A stretch of 64,000 bases of DNA, from the NCBI GenBank assembly GCA_029865265.1, contig JAOUHG010000016.1:1-64000 (forward strand), read 5' to 3'. The DNA comes from Candidatus Krumholzibacteriia bacterium (GTDB lineage Bacteria > Krumholzibacteriota > Krumholzibacteriia > WVZY01 > JAKEHA01). Below the pieces are notes generated by a model that saw only the letters and a program-made list of their open reading frames with translations, was not told where the DNA came from and did not search any database. Below are positions 42,330 to 51,627 of this stretch, piece by piece. Within the stretch, counting starts at the first letter, position 1; each line of letters opens with the position of its first letter. The translations under genes were made by a program, and so were the position numbers.

Positions 42330-43493
42330 TTACTCGATCCCCGCCTTGCGCACCGCCGAGCGCAGGCTCGCCTCGGTCTGCAGTCCCACCAGAACGTCGG
42401 ACACCTTGCCGTCCCGATCGATCACGACCACGGTGGGCAGCGCCTCGATCTGGTATGCCTGGAACACCTTGCCCCCGGCGTCGATGAGGCAGCGAAGCCC
42501 AATACCGTTCTTCTTGAGGAAGTCCGACGCCAGCTCGCGGCTTTCGGATGTGATGGCAAACACCATCAGCCCCTCGCGGGCCAGCTCGCGGCTAAGTGCG
42601 TCGACGTGCGGCATCTCCAGCCGACACGGCCCGCACCACGTGGCCCAGAAATCCAGCAGCACCACCTTGCCCCTGTGCTCCGAAAGCGAAACCTGCCTGC
42701 CCGCGAGGTCCGCGAGTGTGAACGGTTCGGCGGGCTGACCTGTCGGCGCCGGCGCTGGCGTTCCGGCAAACTCGTCCACGCGCATTGCGCCGGGCGGCGG
42801 GGTGAACACGAACAACGAATCCGGGGGGCGGCGATCCAGTTCCGGTGCTTCCATGCGCACGGTGGCCAACATCGACACCTCTCCCATCGACGTGATCCCC
42901 GAGACACCCAGCACGCGCTTGAGTACGAAGTCACGTTCCGCATCCACCCACATCGTGTCGGCCCGGGTGAGGGTACCTTCGCCGACGGCCATGGTGTCGG
43001 GCGGGAGCACCACCACCAGGCAGTTTCTTTCACCGGCGGCCGTTTGCACGTTCTCTTCGCGGACCAGGCGGGCACCGTCCGCCTTGCGGCCGAGCATCAG
43101 GTATTCCCCGAACGTCCCGCCATTCTGGCTCCCAATGGCCGACGACGCGGGCTTGACGGTGTACTGGCGCATCGCGACGAGATATGTCCAGGTGGAATCC
43201 TGCCGGATGAGTGACCACGAACTCATCATCGGGCTGCCGCTGGTTTCTACAAAGTGGAGGTCGGGCTGAACGCCGGCCATGTGCAACTTCCCCTCGATGA
43301 CCTGTTCGCGCATAGCCGACGACTGGATGCTCATTCTCGTCTCGCCGCGGATGTCGTAAGTGGTCATTGCGCGATAGCGCTCGGCCACGCGGAGCACGCA
43401 CTTCTTGCCCGCATCGCCTGCCGTGTCGGATGCGACGGTGGTAACGGACAGTACCAGGAGACACAACGGAACGATTGATAGTCGGGTTTTCAT
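42330..43493 (-). CDS. TlpA-like exported thioredoxin with N-terminal lipoprotein-sorting-like domain
   Basis: The 387-residue protein has a signal peptide (MKTRLSIVPLCLLVLSVTTVA). A domain of about 220 residues follows, resembling the LolA/DUF2092 outer-membrane lipoprotein sorting fold (YDIRGETRMSIQSSAMREQV, TMWVDAERDFVLKRVLG). The C-terminal thioredoxin domain has VVLLDFWATWCGPCRLEMPH, with the redox WCGPC, and the cis-proline loop IEALPTVVVIDRDG. It probably acts in periplasmic disulfide reduction. A terminator-like hairpin lies 108 bases upstream of the start. Confidence 0.9.
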   Translation of the reverse strand: MKTRLSIVPLCLLVLSVTTVASDTAGDAGKKCVLRVAERYRAMTTYDIRGETRMSIQSSAMREQVIEGKLHMAGVQPDLHFVETSGSPMMSSWSLIRQDSTWTYLVAMRQYTVKPASSAIGSQNGGTFGEYLMLGRKADGARLVREENVQTAAGERNCLVVVLPPDTMAVGEGTLTRADTMWVDAERDFVLKRVLGVSGITSMGEVSMLATVRMEAPELDRRPPDSLFVFTPPPGAMRVDEFAGTPAPAPTGQPAEPFTLADLAGRQVSLSEHRGKVVLLDFWATWCGPCRLEMPHVDALSRELAREGLMVFAITSESRELASDFLKKNGIGLRCLIDAGGKVFQAYQIEALPTVVVIDRDGKVSDVLVGLQTEASLRSAVRKAGIE

Positions 43494-44033
43494 GATCGCT
43501 CCCCTTGATGAAGATCGCTTCCCCGGAAGGTCTCGTGGAGCTTCGCACCTGCAACGCTACCGGAACAGCGGGGCGCGGGCAATCCCCATTGAAACGAAAA
43601 CCGCCACGCCGGTGGGGGCGTGGCGGACTTCGTCAGCAACTGCGAGGGCGGCGCGGGTCCGGGATCGTGGGGCCGTTGCAGCGGGTGTCACGCCGCCGTC
43701 GCTCTATGTCGGCTCGCGGGGGGGCTGCGCGAGCATTGTGCCTTCGCCTGCGGGTGATGACGGCGGCGGCAACCGGAAACCCGATCGACCACGTGCGATA
43801 GCCAGCCACAGCGTTATGCCTTTTCGAAGTCGCCGGCCGGCCGCCGGTCATCAGTCGTTTCAGCAAGGACACATGGATTACAGGCGGACGGCCCCACAAG
43901 TTGGTGGCTTTGGGGCCGGCGGGCAAAGAAAGTGGCCGGGGTCCGCATCCCTATGCAGAATCGACAGTTGGGGCTGGAAGATCGGCGTCGAATGGCGTAC
44001 CCTAGGCGCTCAACCCCATCCGAGGTGAATTGC
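43494..44033. other. 540-bp divergent intergenic region, no confident gene
   Basis: The gap separates the TlpA-like and M28 peptidase genes. A 97-codon leftward open frame (43926-43633) is arginine-rich and resembles no family I know. It ends seven bases before an intrinsic terminator, so either a small gene or a noncoding RNA could be present. An 8-bp hairpin (CGGCCCCA/TGGGGCCG) lies near 43890-43920. GAGGTG, 8 bases before the M28 ATG, is that gene's ribosome-binding site. I see nothing else. Confidence 0.4.
43591..43626 (-). terminator. Leftward intrinsic terminator upstream of the TlpA-like gene
   Basis: On the minus strand CCGCCACGCC pairs perfectly with GGCGTGGCGG (plus 43601-43610 with 43617-43626) around 6 bases, followed by TTTTCGTTTC. 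It lies in the leader region of the leftward TlpA-like gene. It may act as an attenuator or end an unrecognised small leftward transcript. Confidence 0.75.
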
Positions 44034-47018
44034 ATGCGATACACGTTGCTTCCGGCCGCACTGATTCTCTTTCTAACCGTCCCGACACTCCACGCCGAAA
44101 CCCCGTCGGCATCCGATGACACCGCCGGCGAGGCCGTGTTCCTCAAGAACACGCGCCAGCTCACCTACGGCGGCAAGCGCGCGGGTGAGGGCTACTTTTC
44201 CGCCGACGGCAAACAACTCATCTTCCAGGCCGAACGCGAGGCGGACAACCCGTTCTATCAGATTTACATTCTGTCGCTCGAAACCGGCGACTCGCACCGG
44301 GTGAGCAACGGTGTGGGCAAGACGACCTGCGCGTACTTCCGCGCTGACGGCGAACGGGTGATGTTCGCCTCCACCCACCTCGATCCGGAAGCAGCGCAGA
44401 AGCAGAAGGACGAACTCGAGTTCCGCGCCTCGGGCAAGGAGCGCCGCTACGCCTGGGACTACGACGAGACCTACGACATCTTCTCGTGCAAGCCGGACGG
44501 CAGCGACATGAAGCGCCTCACCGAGGCCCGCGGCTACGACGCCGAGGGCTCGTACTCGCCGGACGGCAAGTGGATCGTGTTCGCGTCGATGCGCGACGCG
44601 TACTCGGGAACGTTGTCCGAGGAGGACCAGAAGCGCCTGGAGATGGACCCGTCGTACTTCGGCGAGATCTACATCATGGCCGCGGACGGTTCCGGCCAGA
44701 AGCGCCTCACCACCGAGCCCGGCTACGACGGCGGCCCGTTCTTCACCCCCGACGGCAAGCGCATCGTGTGGCGCCACTTCGCGCCCGACGGCATGGTGGC
44801 CGACGTGTTCACCATGGACCTCGAGGGCGGCAACCGTGTGCAGTTGACGGATTTTGAATCCATGTCGTGGGCGCCGTTCTTTCACCCCAGCGGTGAGTAC
44901 GTGATCTTCACCACCAACAAGCTGGGCTTCTCGAACTTCGAACTGTACATCGTGGACCGCGAGGGCAGCAAGGAGCCGGTGCGGGTTACCTTCACCGACG
45001 GCTTCGACGGATTGCCGGTGTTTGCGCCGGACGGAAAGACGCTGGCGTGGACGGCCAACCGCACCGCGGACAAGAAGTCGCAGATCTTCATGGCGGCGTG
45101 GAACGACCAGGCCGCGCGCGCCGCCCTTGCGGCGGCGCCGGCGCGTGACCAGCGTTCGAGTCTGGACGGCGTGCTCTGGGACCGGAACACCGCTGTCTAC
45201 CGCGCACCCATGAAGCGCGACAAGAAGTCCCAGCACATCACCATGTCCCCGGAGATTCGGGCCGAAGACATGCATAACACCGTGGCCTACCTGGCCGACG
45301 ACGACCTCGCGGGGCGCATGACCGGCTCCGACGGCGAGAAGAAGGCGCGCTCTTACATCGCGACGCGCTTTCGCGACGCGGGTCTCACGCCGCTCGGCGA
45401 CGACGACTACCTGCAGCCGTTTCCGTTCACGTCGGGCGTAAAGCTGGTACCCGGGAAGAATACGCTTTCCGTCACCGCGAACGGCGAAACCCGCGCGCTG
45501 GAAGTCGACAAGGACTTCCGCCCCCTGGCGTACAGCGATAACACGTCGGTCGAGGGACCGGTGGCGTTCGTGGGCTACGGTCTGAAGACCCCCGCCTCGG
45601 GCGAGGGCAGCTACGACGCGTACGGCGGCTTCGACGTCACGGACAAGGTGCTGTTGATTCTCAACTACGTACCCGAAGGTGTCAGCATGGAACGGCGCAT
45701 GGAGTTGAACATGTATTCCGGCGGCCGTTACAAGGCGATGGCCGCTCGCGAGCGCGGCGCGAAAGCCATCCTCGTGGTCACCGGACCCACCTCGCCCAAT
45801 GCGGGCGCGCTGCAGTCGCTGGGCTTCGACCAGTCGCTGGCCGGCTCCGGCATCCCGGTGCTTTCCATCTCCGGCGAGACTGCGGACCTGCTGCTCAAGG
45901 GCCACGACAAGTCGCTCAAGGAGATCCAGGAACAGCTGGACGTGGAGAATCCGCACGCGGAGGGCACCTTCGACCTGGAGGGCGTGACCGTTTCCATCTC
46001 CACCGACATCGAGCGCGAGAAGAGCCAGGGCAACAACGTAATCGGCTACCTGCCCCCCGCCAACAACGACGACACCGCGCCGGTGCTGGTGATCGGCGCG
46101 CACTACGACCACCTCGGCCTCGGCGAGAGCGGCTCGCTGGCCGACAAGGACGAGCAGGGCAAGATTCACAACGGCGCAGACGACAACGCGTCGGGAACCG
46201 CCACCATGCTGGAACTGGCCGACGCGCTGAGCGCCCTGTACCAGAGCGACCCGGACAAGTTCACCTTTGGCATCGTGTTCGCGGCGTGGTCGGGCGAGGA
46301 GATCGGCGTCATCGGCTCCAACTACTGGGTGCAGCACCCCACCCTTCCGCTGGAGCGCGTGGCCGCGTACCTGAACTTCGACATGGTGGGTCGCATGAAG
46401 GACAACACGCTGATGCTGCAGGGCGTGGGGTCGTCGGACGCGTGGGCCGGGTTCATCGAGAAGCGCAACGTGGTGGCCGGCTTCGACCTGAAACTGCAGG
46501 AGGACCCGTACCTGCCCACGGATACCTACGCGTTCTATCCCGCCGGCGTGCCCGTGATTGCCTTCTTCACCGGCAGCCACGCGGACTACCACCGCCCCAG
46601 CGACGATACCGAGACGCTCGACTACCCGGACATGGAGCGCGTCGCGAAGTTCGCGATGGGCATGGCGCTCGACATCATGGCCGGGGGCGAGAAACTGGCG
46701 TACGTGAAGGTGGCACCGTCCAGCGAGAACACCGGGTCGCGCGCGTCGATGCGCGTGTTCCTGGGCACCATCCCCGACTACTCGGAGGGCGAGATGGAGG
46801 GGGTCAAGCTCACCGGCGTGCGCGCCGACGGCCCCGCGGACAAGGCGGGCCTCAAGGGCGGCGACGTGATCGTCGAACTGGCCGGCAAGGAGATCAAGAA
46901 CATCTACGACTACACCTACGCGCTGGATGCGCTCAAGGTGGGTGAGCCGGCGACGGTGGTCGTCATTCGGGACGGCGAGCGCGTGTCGCTGTCGATCATC
47001 CCCGAGGCGCGAAAGTAA
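44034..47018 (+). CDS. Exported TolB-propeller / M28 aminopeptidase / PDZ fusion
   Basis: The 994-residue protein has a signal peptide (MRYTLLPAALILFLTVPTLHA). A TolB/WD40-like propeller spans about residues 30-385, with repeated YSPDGKWIVFAS, FTPDGKRIVWRH and FAPDGKTLAWTAN. An M28 metallopeptidase at about 420-880 has the zinc ligands in HYDHLG, GADDNASGTA, WSGEEIG and FDMVGRM, with a PA-like insert. A C-terminal PDZ domain covers about 905-990 (GVRADGPADKAGLKGGDVIV). The start at 44034 has GAGGTG upstream. It is probably a surface or periplasmic aminopeptidase, and the M48 lipoprotein gene follows 19 bases later. Confidence 0.93.
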   Translation: MRYTLLPAALILFLTVPTLHAETPSASDDTAGEAVFLKNTRQLTYGGKRAGEGYFSADGKQLIFQAEREADNPFYQIYILSLETGDSHRVSNGVGKTTCAYFRADGERVMFASTHLDPEAAQKQKDELEFRASGKERRYAWDYDETYDIFSCKPDGSDMKRLTEARGYDAEGSYSPDGKWIVFASMRDAYSGTLSEEDQKRLEMDPSYFGEIYIMAADGSGQKRLTTEPGYDGGPFFTPDGKRIVWRHFAPDGMVADVFTMDLEGGNRVQLTDFESMSWAPFFHPSGEYVIFTTNKLGFSNFELYIVDREGSKEPVRVTFTDGFDGLPVFAPDGKTLAWTANRTADKKSQIFMAAWNDQAARAALAAAPARDQRSSLDGVLWDRNTAVYRAPMKRDKKSQHITMSPEIRAEDMHNTVAYLADDDLAGRMTGSDGEKKARSYIATRFRDAGLTPLGDDDYLQPFPFTSGVKLVPGKNTLSVTANGETRALEVDKDFRPLAYSDNTSVEGPVAFVGYGLKTPASGEGSYDAYGGFDVTDKVLLILNYVPEGVSMERRMELNMYSGGRYKAMAARERGAKAILVVTGPTSPNAGALQSLGFDQSLAGSGIPVLSISGETADLLLKGHDKSLKEIQEQLDVENPHAEGTFDLEGVTVSISTDIEREKSQGNNVIGYLPPANNDDTAPVLVIGAHYDHLGLGESGSLADKDEQGKIHNGADDNASGTATMLELADALSALYQSDPDKFTFGIVFAAWSGEEIGVIGSNYWVQHPTLPLERVAAYLNFDMVGRMKDNTLMLQGVGSSDAWAGFIEKRNVVAGFDLKLQEDPYLPTDTYAFYPAGVPVIAFFTGSHADYHRPSDDTETLDYPDMERVAKFAMGMALDIMAGGEKLAYVKVAPSSENTGSRASMRVFLGTIPDYSEGEMEGVKLTGVRADGPADKAGLKGGDVIVELAGKEIKNIYDYTYALDALKVGEPATVVVIRDGERVSLSIIPEARK

Positions 47019-47037
47019 CTGCACAGGAGGAAGCCGC

Positions 47038-47853
47038 ATGGTTCGCTTTGCCTGGATTCGTAGTATGCTCGCGGTATGCGCGGCGACGATGCTCGTTGCG
47101 GCGTGTTCCACCGTTCCCCTCACCGGTCGCAAACAACTCAACATCATCCCGGATTCCGAGATGCTCTCGATGAGCTATCAGCAGTACGACCAGTTCCTCA
47201 CCGAAAACAAGAAGTCCACCGACGCCGGGAAGACGGCCATGATCCAGCGCGTCGGCAAGCGTATCCAGGCGGCGGTGGAGCAGTACGCGCGCGACACCAA
47301 CAACAGCAAACAACTCGACGGCTACCAGTGGGAGTTCAACCTGGTGGAGAGCGACGAGGTCAACGCGTGGTGCATGCCCGGCGGCAAGGTGGTCTTCTAC
47401 ACCGGCATCCTGCCGGTGTGCCAGGACGAGAACGGCATCGCGGTGGTGATGGGGCACGAAGTGGCGCACGCGGTGGCCAAGCACGGTTCCGAGCGCATGA
47501 GCCAGGGGTTGCTGGCACAGATGGGCGGCGTGGCGCTGTCCGAAGCGCTCAAGAGCGAGCCCGAGCAGACGCAGGCGCTGGCCATGACCGCCTTCGGCGT
47601 GGGCGCGCAGTACGGCGCGCTGCTTCCCTTCAGCCGCAAGCAGGAGAGCGAGGCCGACCACCTCGGGCTGGTGTTCATGGCCATGGCGGGGTACGACCCG
47701 CACGTGGCGGTGCCCTTCTGGGAGCGGATGGCGGCGGGCGGCGGCGGCAAGCCGCCGGAGTTCATGAGCACGCACCCGTCGGATCAGACTCGCATCAATA
47801 ATCTCAACAGCCTTATGCCGGAGGCGATGAAATACTACAAGCCAGTTCCATAA
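47038..47853 (+). CDS. M48 family zinc metallopeptidase lipoprotein
   Basis: The 271-residue protein has a lipoprotein signal (VCAATMLVAACSTVPLTGRK; lipobox VAAC). The M48 active site is VVMGHEVAHAVAKHGSERMS (H140, E141, H144), with the third ligand in RKQESEADHLGLVFMAMAGY. The ending FMSTHPSDQTRINNL is typical of LoiP/YcaL-like peptidases that take part in outer-membrane protein quality control. AGGAGG precedes the ATG. It is the second gene of a rightward envelope-enzyme operon. Confidence 0.94.
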   Translation: MVRFAWIRSMLAVCAATMLVAACSTVPLTGRKQLNIIPDSEMLSMSYQQYDQFLTENKKSTDAGKTAMIQRVGKRIQAAVEQYARDTNNSKQLDGYQWEFNLVESDEVNAWCMPGGKVVFYTGILPVCQDENGIAVVMGHEVAHAVAKHGSERMSQGLLAQMGGVALSEALKSEPEQTQALAMTAFGVGAQYGALLPFSRKQESEADHLGLVFMAMAGYDPHVAVPFWERMAAGGGGKPPEFMSTHPSDQTRINNLNSLMPEAMKYYKPVP

Positions 47854-47882
47854 GGTGTTTCCTTCTCGCCGGCACCCTGTTC

Positions 47883-49310
47883 GTGGCGCTCAGCGGGGGT
47901 GCCATCCCGGCGTCCGGGGCTGACCGGAAGCCGGACGACTCTCCGCGCAACGCCATCCAGGCGCGCACCGGCGACTTCGACACGATGCGCGACAACCGCG
48001 TAATACGCGTCCTGGTTCCCTACAGCCGCACCCTGTACTTCAACGACAAGGGCAAGGAGCGGGGTCTCACCGCGGAACTGGTGCGCGACTTCGAGGAATA
48101 CATCAACCAGAAGTACCGCAAGACCCTCAAGCGCCGGCCGATCACCGTCCTCATCATTCCCACCCCACGCGACCAGCTGATTCCCCACCTGGTGCAGGGG
48201 CTGGGCGACATCGCCGCCGGAAACCTCACCGCCACCGACGAGCGTCTGAAACAGGTCGACTTCACCGCGCCCCCGGACCAGCGGCCCGTCTCGGAAGTCG
48301 TGCTCACCCGCAAGCAGGACGGTCCGCTGGCGAGCGTTGACGACCTCGCGGGCCGCACCGTGCAGGTGCGCGCATCGTCGAGCTATTACGAGAGCCTGCG
48401 CCTGGTAAATCAGACGCTTGCGCAAGACAAGAAGAAACCCATCAAGATCGTCGCCGTCTCAGAAGTGCTCGAAGACGAGGACCTGATGGAGATGCTGGAC
48501 GCCGGCGTGCTGCAGACAATCGTGGTGGACGACTGGAAGGCAACCATGTGGGCCCAGATACTCCCCGGCATCCTCGTCAACGAAGGGGCGGCGGTGCACA
48601 GCGGCGGCCTCACCGGGTGGGCGTACCGCAAGAACAGCCCGCTGCTCGCGGCCGAACTGAACGACTTCTACTACAAGTACGAGAAGCAGCGCGGAACCAT
48701 TCCCTATCGCTTTGCCCAGTACAACAAGCAGGTGAAACGGCTGCAGGACCCGACCGGGCGCAACGACTGGAAGCGCTTCCAGGAAACGATGGCGCTGTTC
48801 GAGAAATACGGCGCGCAGTACGGCTTCGACCCGCTGATGCTGGTGGCGCAGGGCTTCCAGGAGTCAAAGCTGGACCAGAGCGTGCGCAGCCCGGTGGGTG
48901 CGATCGGCGTCATGCAGCTCATGCCGAATACGGGGGCGGCGATGAAGGTGGGGGACATCACGGTGACCGAGCCCAACATCCACGCCGGCGCCAAGTACCT
49001 GAACAAGATCATGACCGACTACTTCCAGGACGCACACTTCGACGACTTCAACCGTACCCTGTTCGCGTTTGCGGCCTACAACGCCGGTCCCAGCCGGATC
49101 TCGAGCCTGCGCAAGGAGGCGGCCAATCGCGGACTCAACCCGGACGTGTGGTTTGAGAACGTGGAGATCGTGGTGTCGGAAAAGGTGGGCAGCGAGACGA
49201 CGAAATACGTGCGCAACATCGTGAAATACTACGTCGCCTACAAACTCGCGCTGGAGATGCAGGAAGAGCAGCAGAAGGCGCGCGAAGCGCTGAAACCGTC
49301 GGGCGGCTGA
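47883..49310 (+). CDS. MltF-like lytic transglycosylase with solute-binding domain
   Basis: The frame encodes a SBP_bac_3-type domain at about residues 35-250 (IRVLVPYSRTLYFNDKGKER, DIAAGNLTATDERLKQVDFT). An SLT lytic transglycosylase domain at about 285-450 follows (AQGFQESKLDQSVRSPVGAI with catalytic glutamate, GVMQLMPNT, AAYNAGPSRI). MltF cleaves peptidoglycan and is controlled by its sensing domain. The first standard start is GTG 47883, giving 475 residues. But the frame upstream continues as CFLLAGTLFVALSGG, an evident signal-peptide core, with no ATG, GTG or TTG. The true start is therefore probably non-canonical or hidden by a sequence error. Confidence 0.88.
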   Translation: MALSGGAIPASGADRKPDDSPRNAIQARTGDFDTMRDNRVIRVLVPYSRTLYFNDKGKERGLTAELVRDFEEYINQKYRKTLKRRPITVLIIPTPRDQLIPHLVQGLGDIAAGNLTATDERLKQVDFTAPPDQRPVSEVVLTRKQDGPLASVDDLAGRTVQVRASSSYYESLRLVNQTLAQDKKKPIKIVAVSEVLEDEDLMEMLDAGVLQTIVVDDWKATMWAQILPGILVNEGAAVHSGGLTGWAYRKNSPLLAAELNDFYYKYEKQRGTIPYRFAQYNKQVKRLQDPTGRNDWKRFQETMALFEKYGAQYGFDPLMLVAQGFQESKLDQSVRSPVGAIGVMQLMPNTGAAMKVGDITVTEPNIHAGAKYLNKIMTDYFQDAHFDDFNRTLFAFAAYNAGPSRISSLRKEAANRGLNPDVWFENVEIVVSEKVGSETTKYVRNIVKYYVAYKLALEMQEEQQKAREALKPSGG

Positions 49311-49354
49311 ACCCACCCCGATCACCATTCTGCATGAAATAGCCCTGTGATTCT

Positions 49355-49432
49355 GACGCGGCACCTGCGTCTCATTGTTCGTCCAGGGGCCCGAGTGCCC
49401 GGAAAGAACAGGTGCCGCAATGAGAACGCGTC
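49355..49432 (+). promoter_or_regulatory. Leader with two mutually exclusive hairpins over the start codon
   Basis: GCGGCACCTG (49358-49367) can pair with CAGGTGCCGC (49409-49418), hiding the ribosome-binding region. Alternatively GACGCG (49355-49360) and TCTCATTG (49370-49377) can pair with CGCGTC (49427-49432) and CAATGAGA (49418-49425), hiding the ATG. The two folds cannot coexist. The function is inferred only. Confidence 0.45.
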
Positions 49433-50388
49433 TTGTCGCTTCCGCCGTGGCGGCGGTGGCGTTTGTCGGGTTTCTCTCCCTCCCCCGCATCGCGGGGGCG
49501 CTGTCGACCGAGGTATTTAACTCCAGTTTTGATAATGGGTTACCGGCGGAGATGTCCGCCCCGGGCTGCGGTCTGGACGGGGTCCAAGGCTGGGCCGGAC
49601 TGGGAACACCGGGCAACCAGTTTTCCGGGAGTTTCCTCCGCTACAGCACCATTTCCATTGTCGACACAAAGCTCACGCTTCACAACCTGCCCGCGCACGA
49701 CCACGTTTCCATCTCGTTTCTGCTGGCCGTGATCGACTCGTGGGACGGCACCGAGCTGCTCAAGGTGTCGGTGGACGGCGTGGAGGTGTTCTCCAACTGG
49801 TTCCAGCTTGCCTCCGGCGATGCATCCAGCTACATCGCGCCTCCGGGCGGACTGTTGAGCTCGGGCACCGAGCTCGGATTCAGCCTCGGCTCCTGGTACG
49901 CCCGCGACCGGGCCTATGACATGTTGGTGGAACCGGTGTTCAACGACATTCCCCACACCGCCGACTCGCTCGTGGTCACCTGGTACCTGGGCGCCGTTTC
50001 GGGGGGAGCGGCGGCAAACTGGCAGGGCGGAAACGATGAGTCGTGGGCGCTCGACAACGTGCGGGTGTCGGTTTCCGGGGCGGCCACCGGCATCGGCGGC
50101 ACCCCCGGACTTCACGCCCTGACGCTGCTGGGAAACGCGCCCAACCCCTTCCAGGCGAGCACGACGTTTCGGGTGTGCTCGCCGCGTGAGGACGAGGCGC
50201 AGGTTGATGTGTTCGACGCAACGGGGCGGCGCGTGCGCAGCACGTCGGCGCGGCTCACGGGCGGCTGGCAGGATATGGCGTTTTCCGGCGTGGACGACCA
50301 CGGTCGCCCGCTGGCGAGCGGCGTGTACTTCTATCGCGTCACAGGCGCGGGGGCCACACAAACGCGCAAGATGGTAATCATGCGCTGA
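49420..50388 (+). CDS. Secreted protein with FlgD-like C-terminal sorting domain
   Basis: The 322-residue protein has a signal peptide (MRTRLVASAVAAVAFVGFL...GALS) and a beta-rich body (FLLAVIDSWDGTELLKVSVD, ESWALDNVRVSVSG) resembling lectin-like or extracellular matrix modules. The FlgD-type ending is GNAPNPFQASTTFRV, ASGVYFYRVTG and TRKMVIMR. Its sorting motif is degenerate (NPFQAS in place of NPFNPT). The start at 49420 sits inside a strong leader inverted repeat. No enzymatic motif was seen. Confidence 0.85.
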   Translation: MRTRLVASAVAAVAFVGFLSLPRIAGALSTEVFNSSFDNGLPAEMSAPGCGLDGVQGWAGLGTPGNQFSGSFLRYSTISIVDTKLTLHNLPAHDHVSISFLLAVIDSWDGTELLKVSVDGVEVFSNWFQLASGDASSYIAPPGGLLSSGTELGFSLGSWYARDRAYDMLVEPVFNDIPHTADSLVVTWYLGAVSGGAAANWQGGNDESWALDNVRVSVSGAATGIGGTPGLHALTLLGNAPNPFQASTTFRVCSPREDEAQVDVFDATGRRVRSTSARLTGGWQDMAFSGVDDHGRPLASGVYFYRVTGAGATQTRKMVIMR

Positions 50389-50419
50389 GGGAGTTTCTCC
50401 GCTGCGGGGAGCAACGGGG

Positions 50420-51607
<1,188 letters not shown>

Positions 51608-51627
51608 GATGGTCTCCTTGTGGCTGT

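Noticed and set aside
43633-43926. A 97-codon leftward open frame before a terminator, considered as a gene
   Set aside because: Its composition is Arg-rich and unlike neighbouring genes, and no family match or ribosome-binding site is apparent. It is recorded as part of an unassigned region instead.
44073-47147. A 1024-codon open frame on the minus strand opposite the M28 peptidase and the start of the M48 gene
   Set aside because: It is the mirror of strongly coding plus-strand sequence in a GC-rich genome. It is His/Val/Arg-rich and has no recognisable domain or ribosome-binding site.
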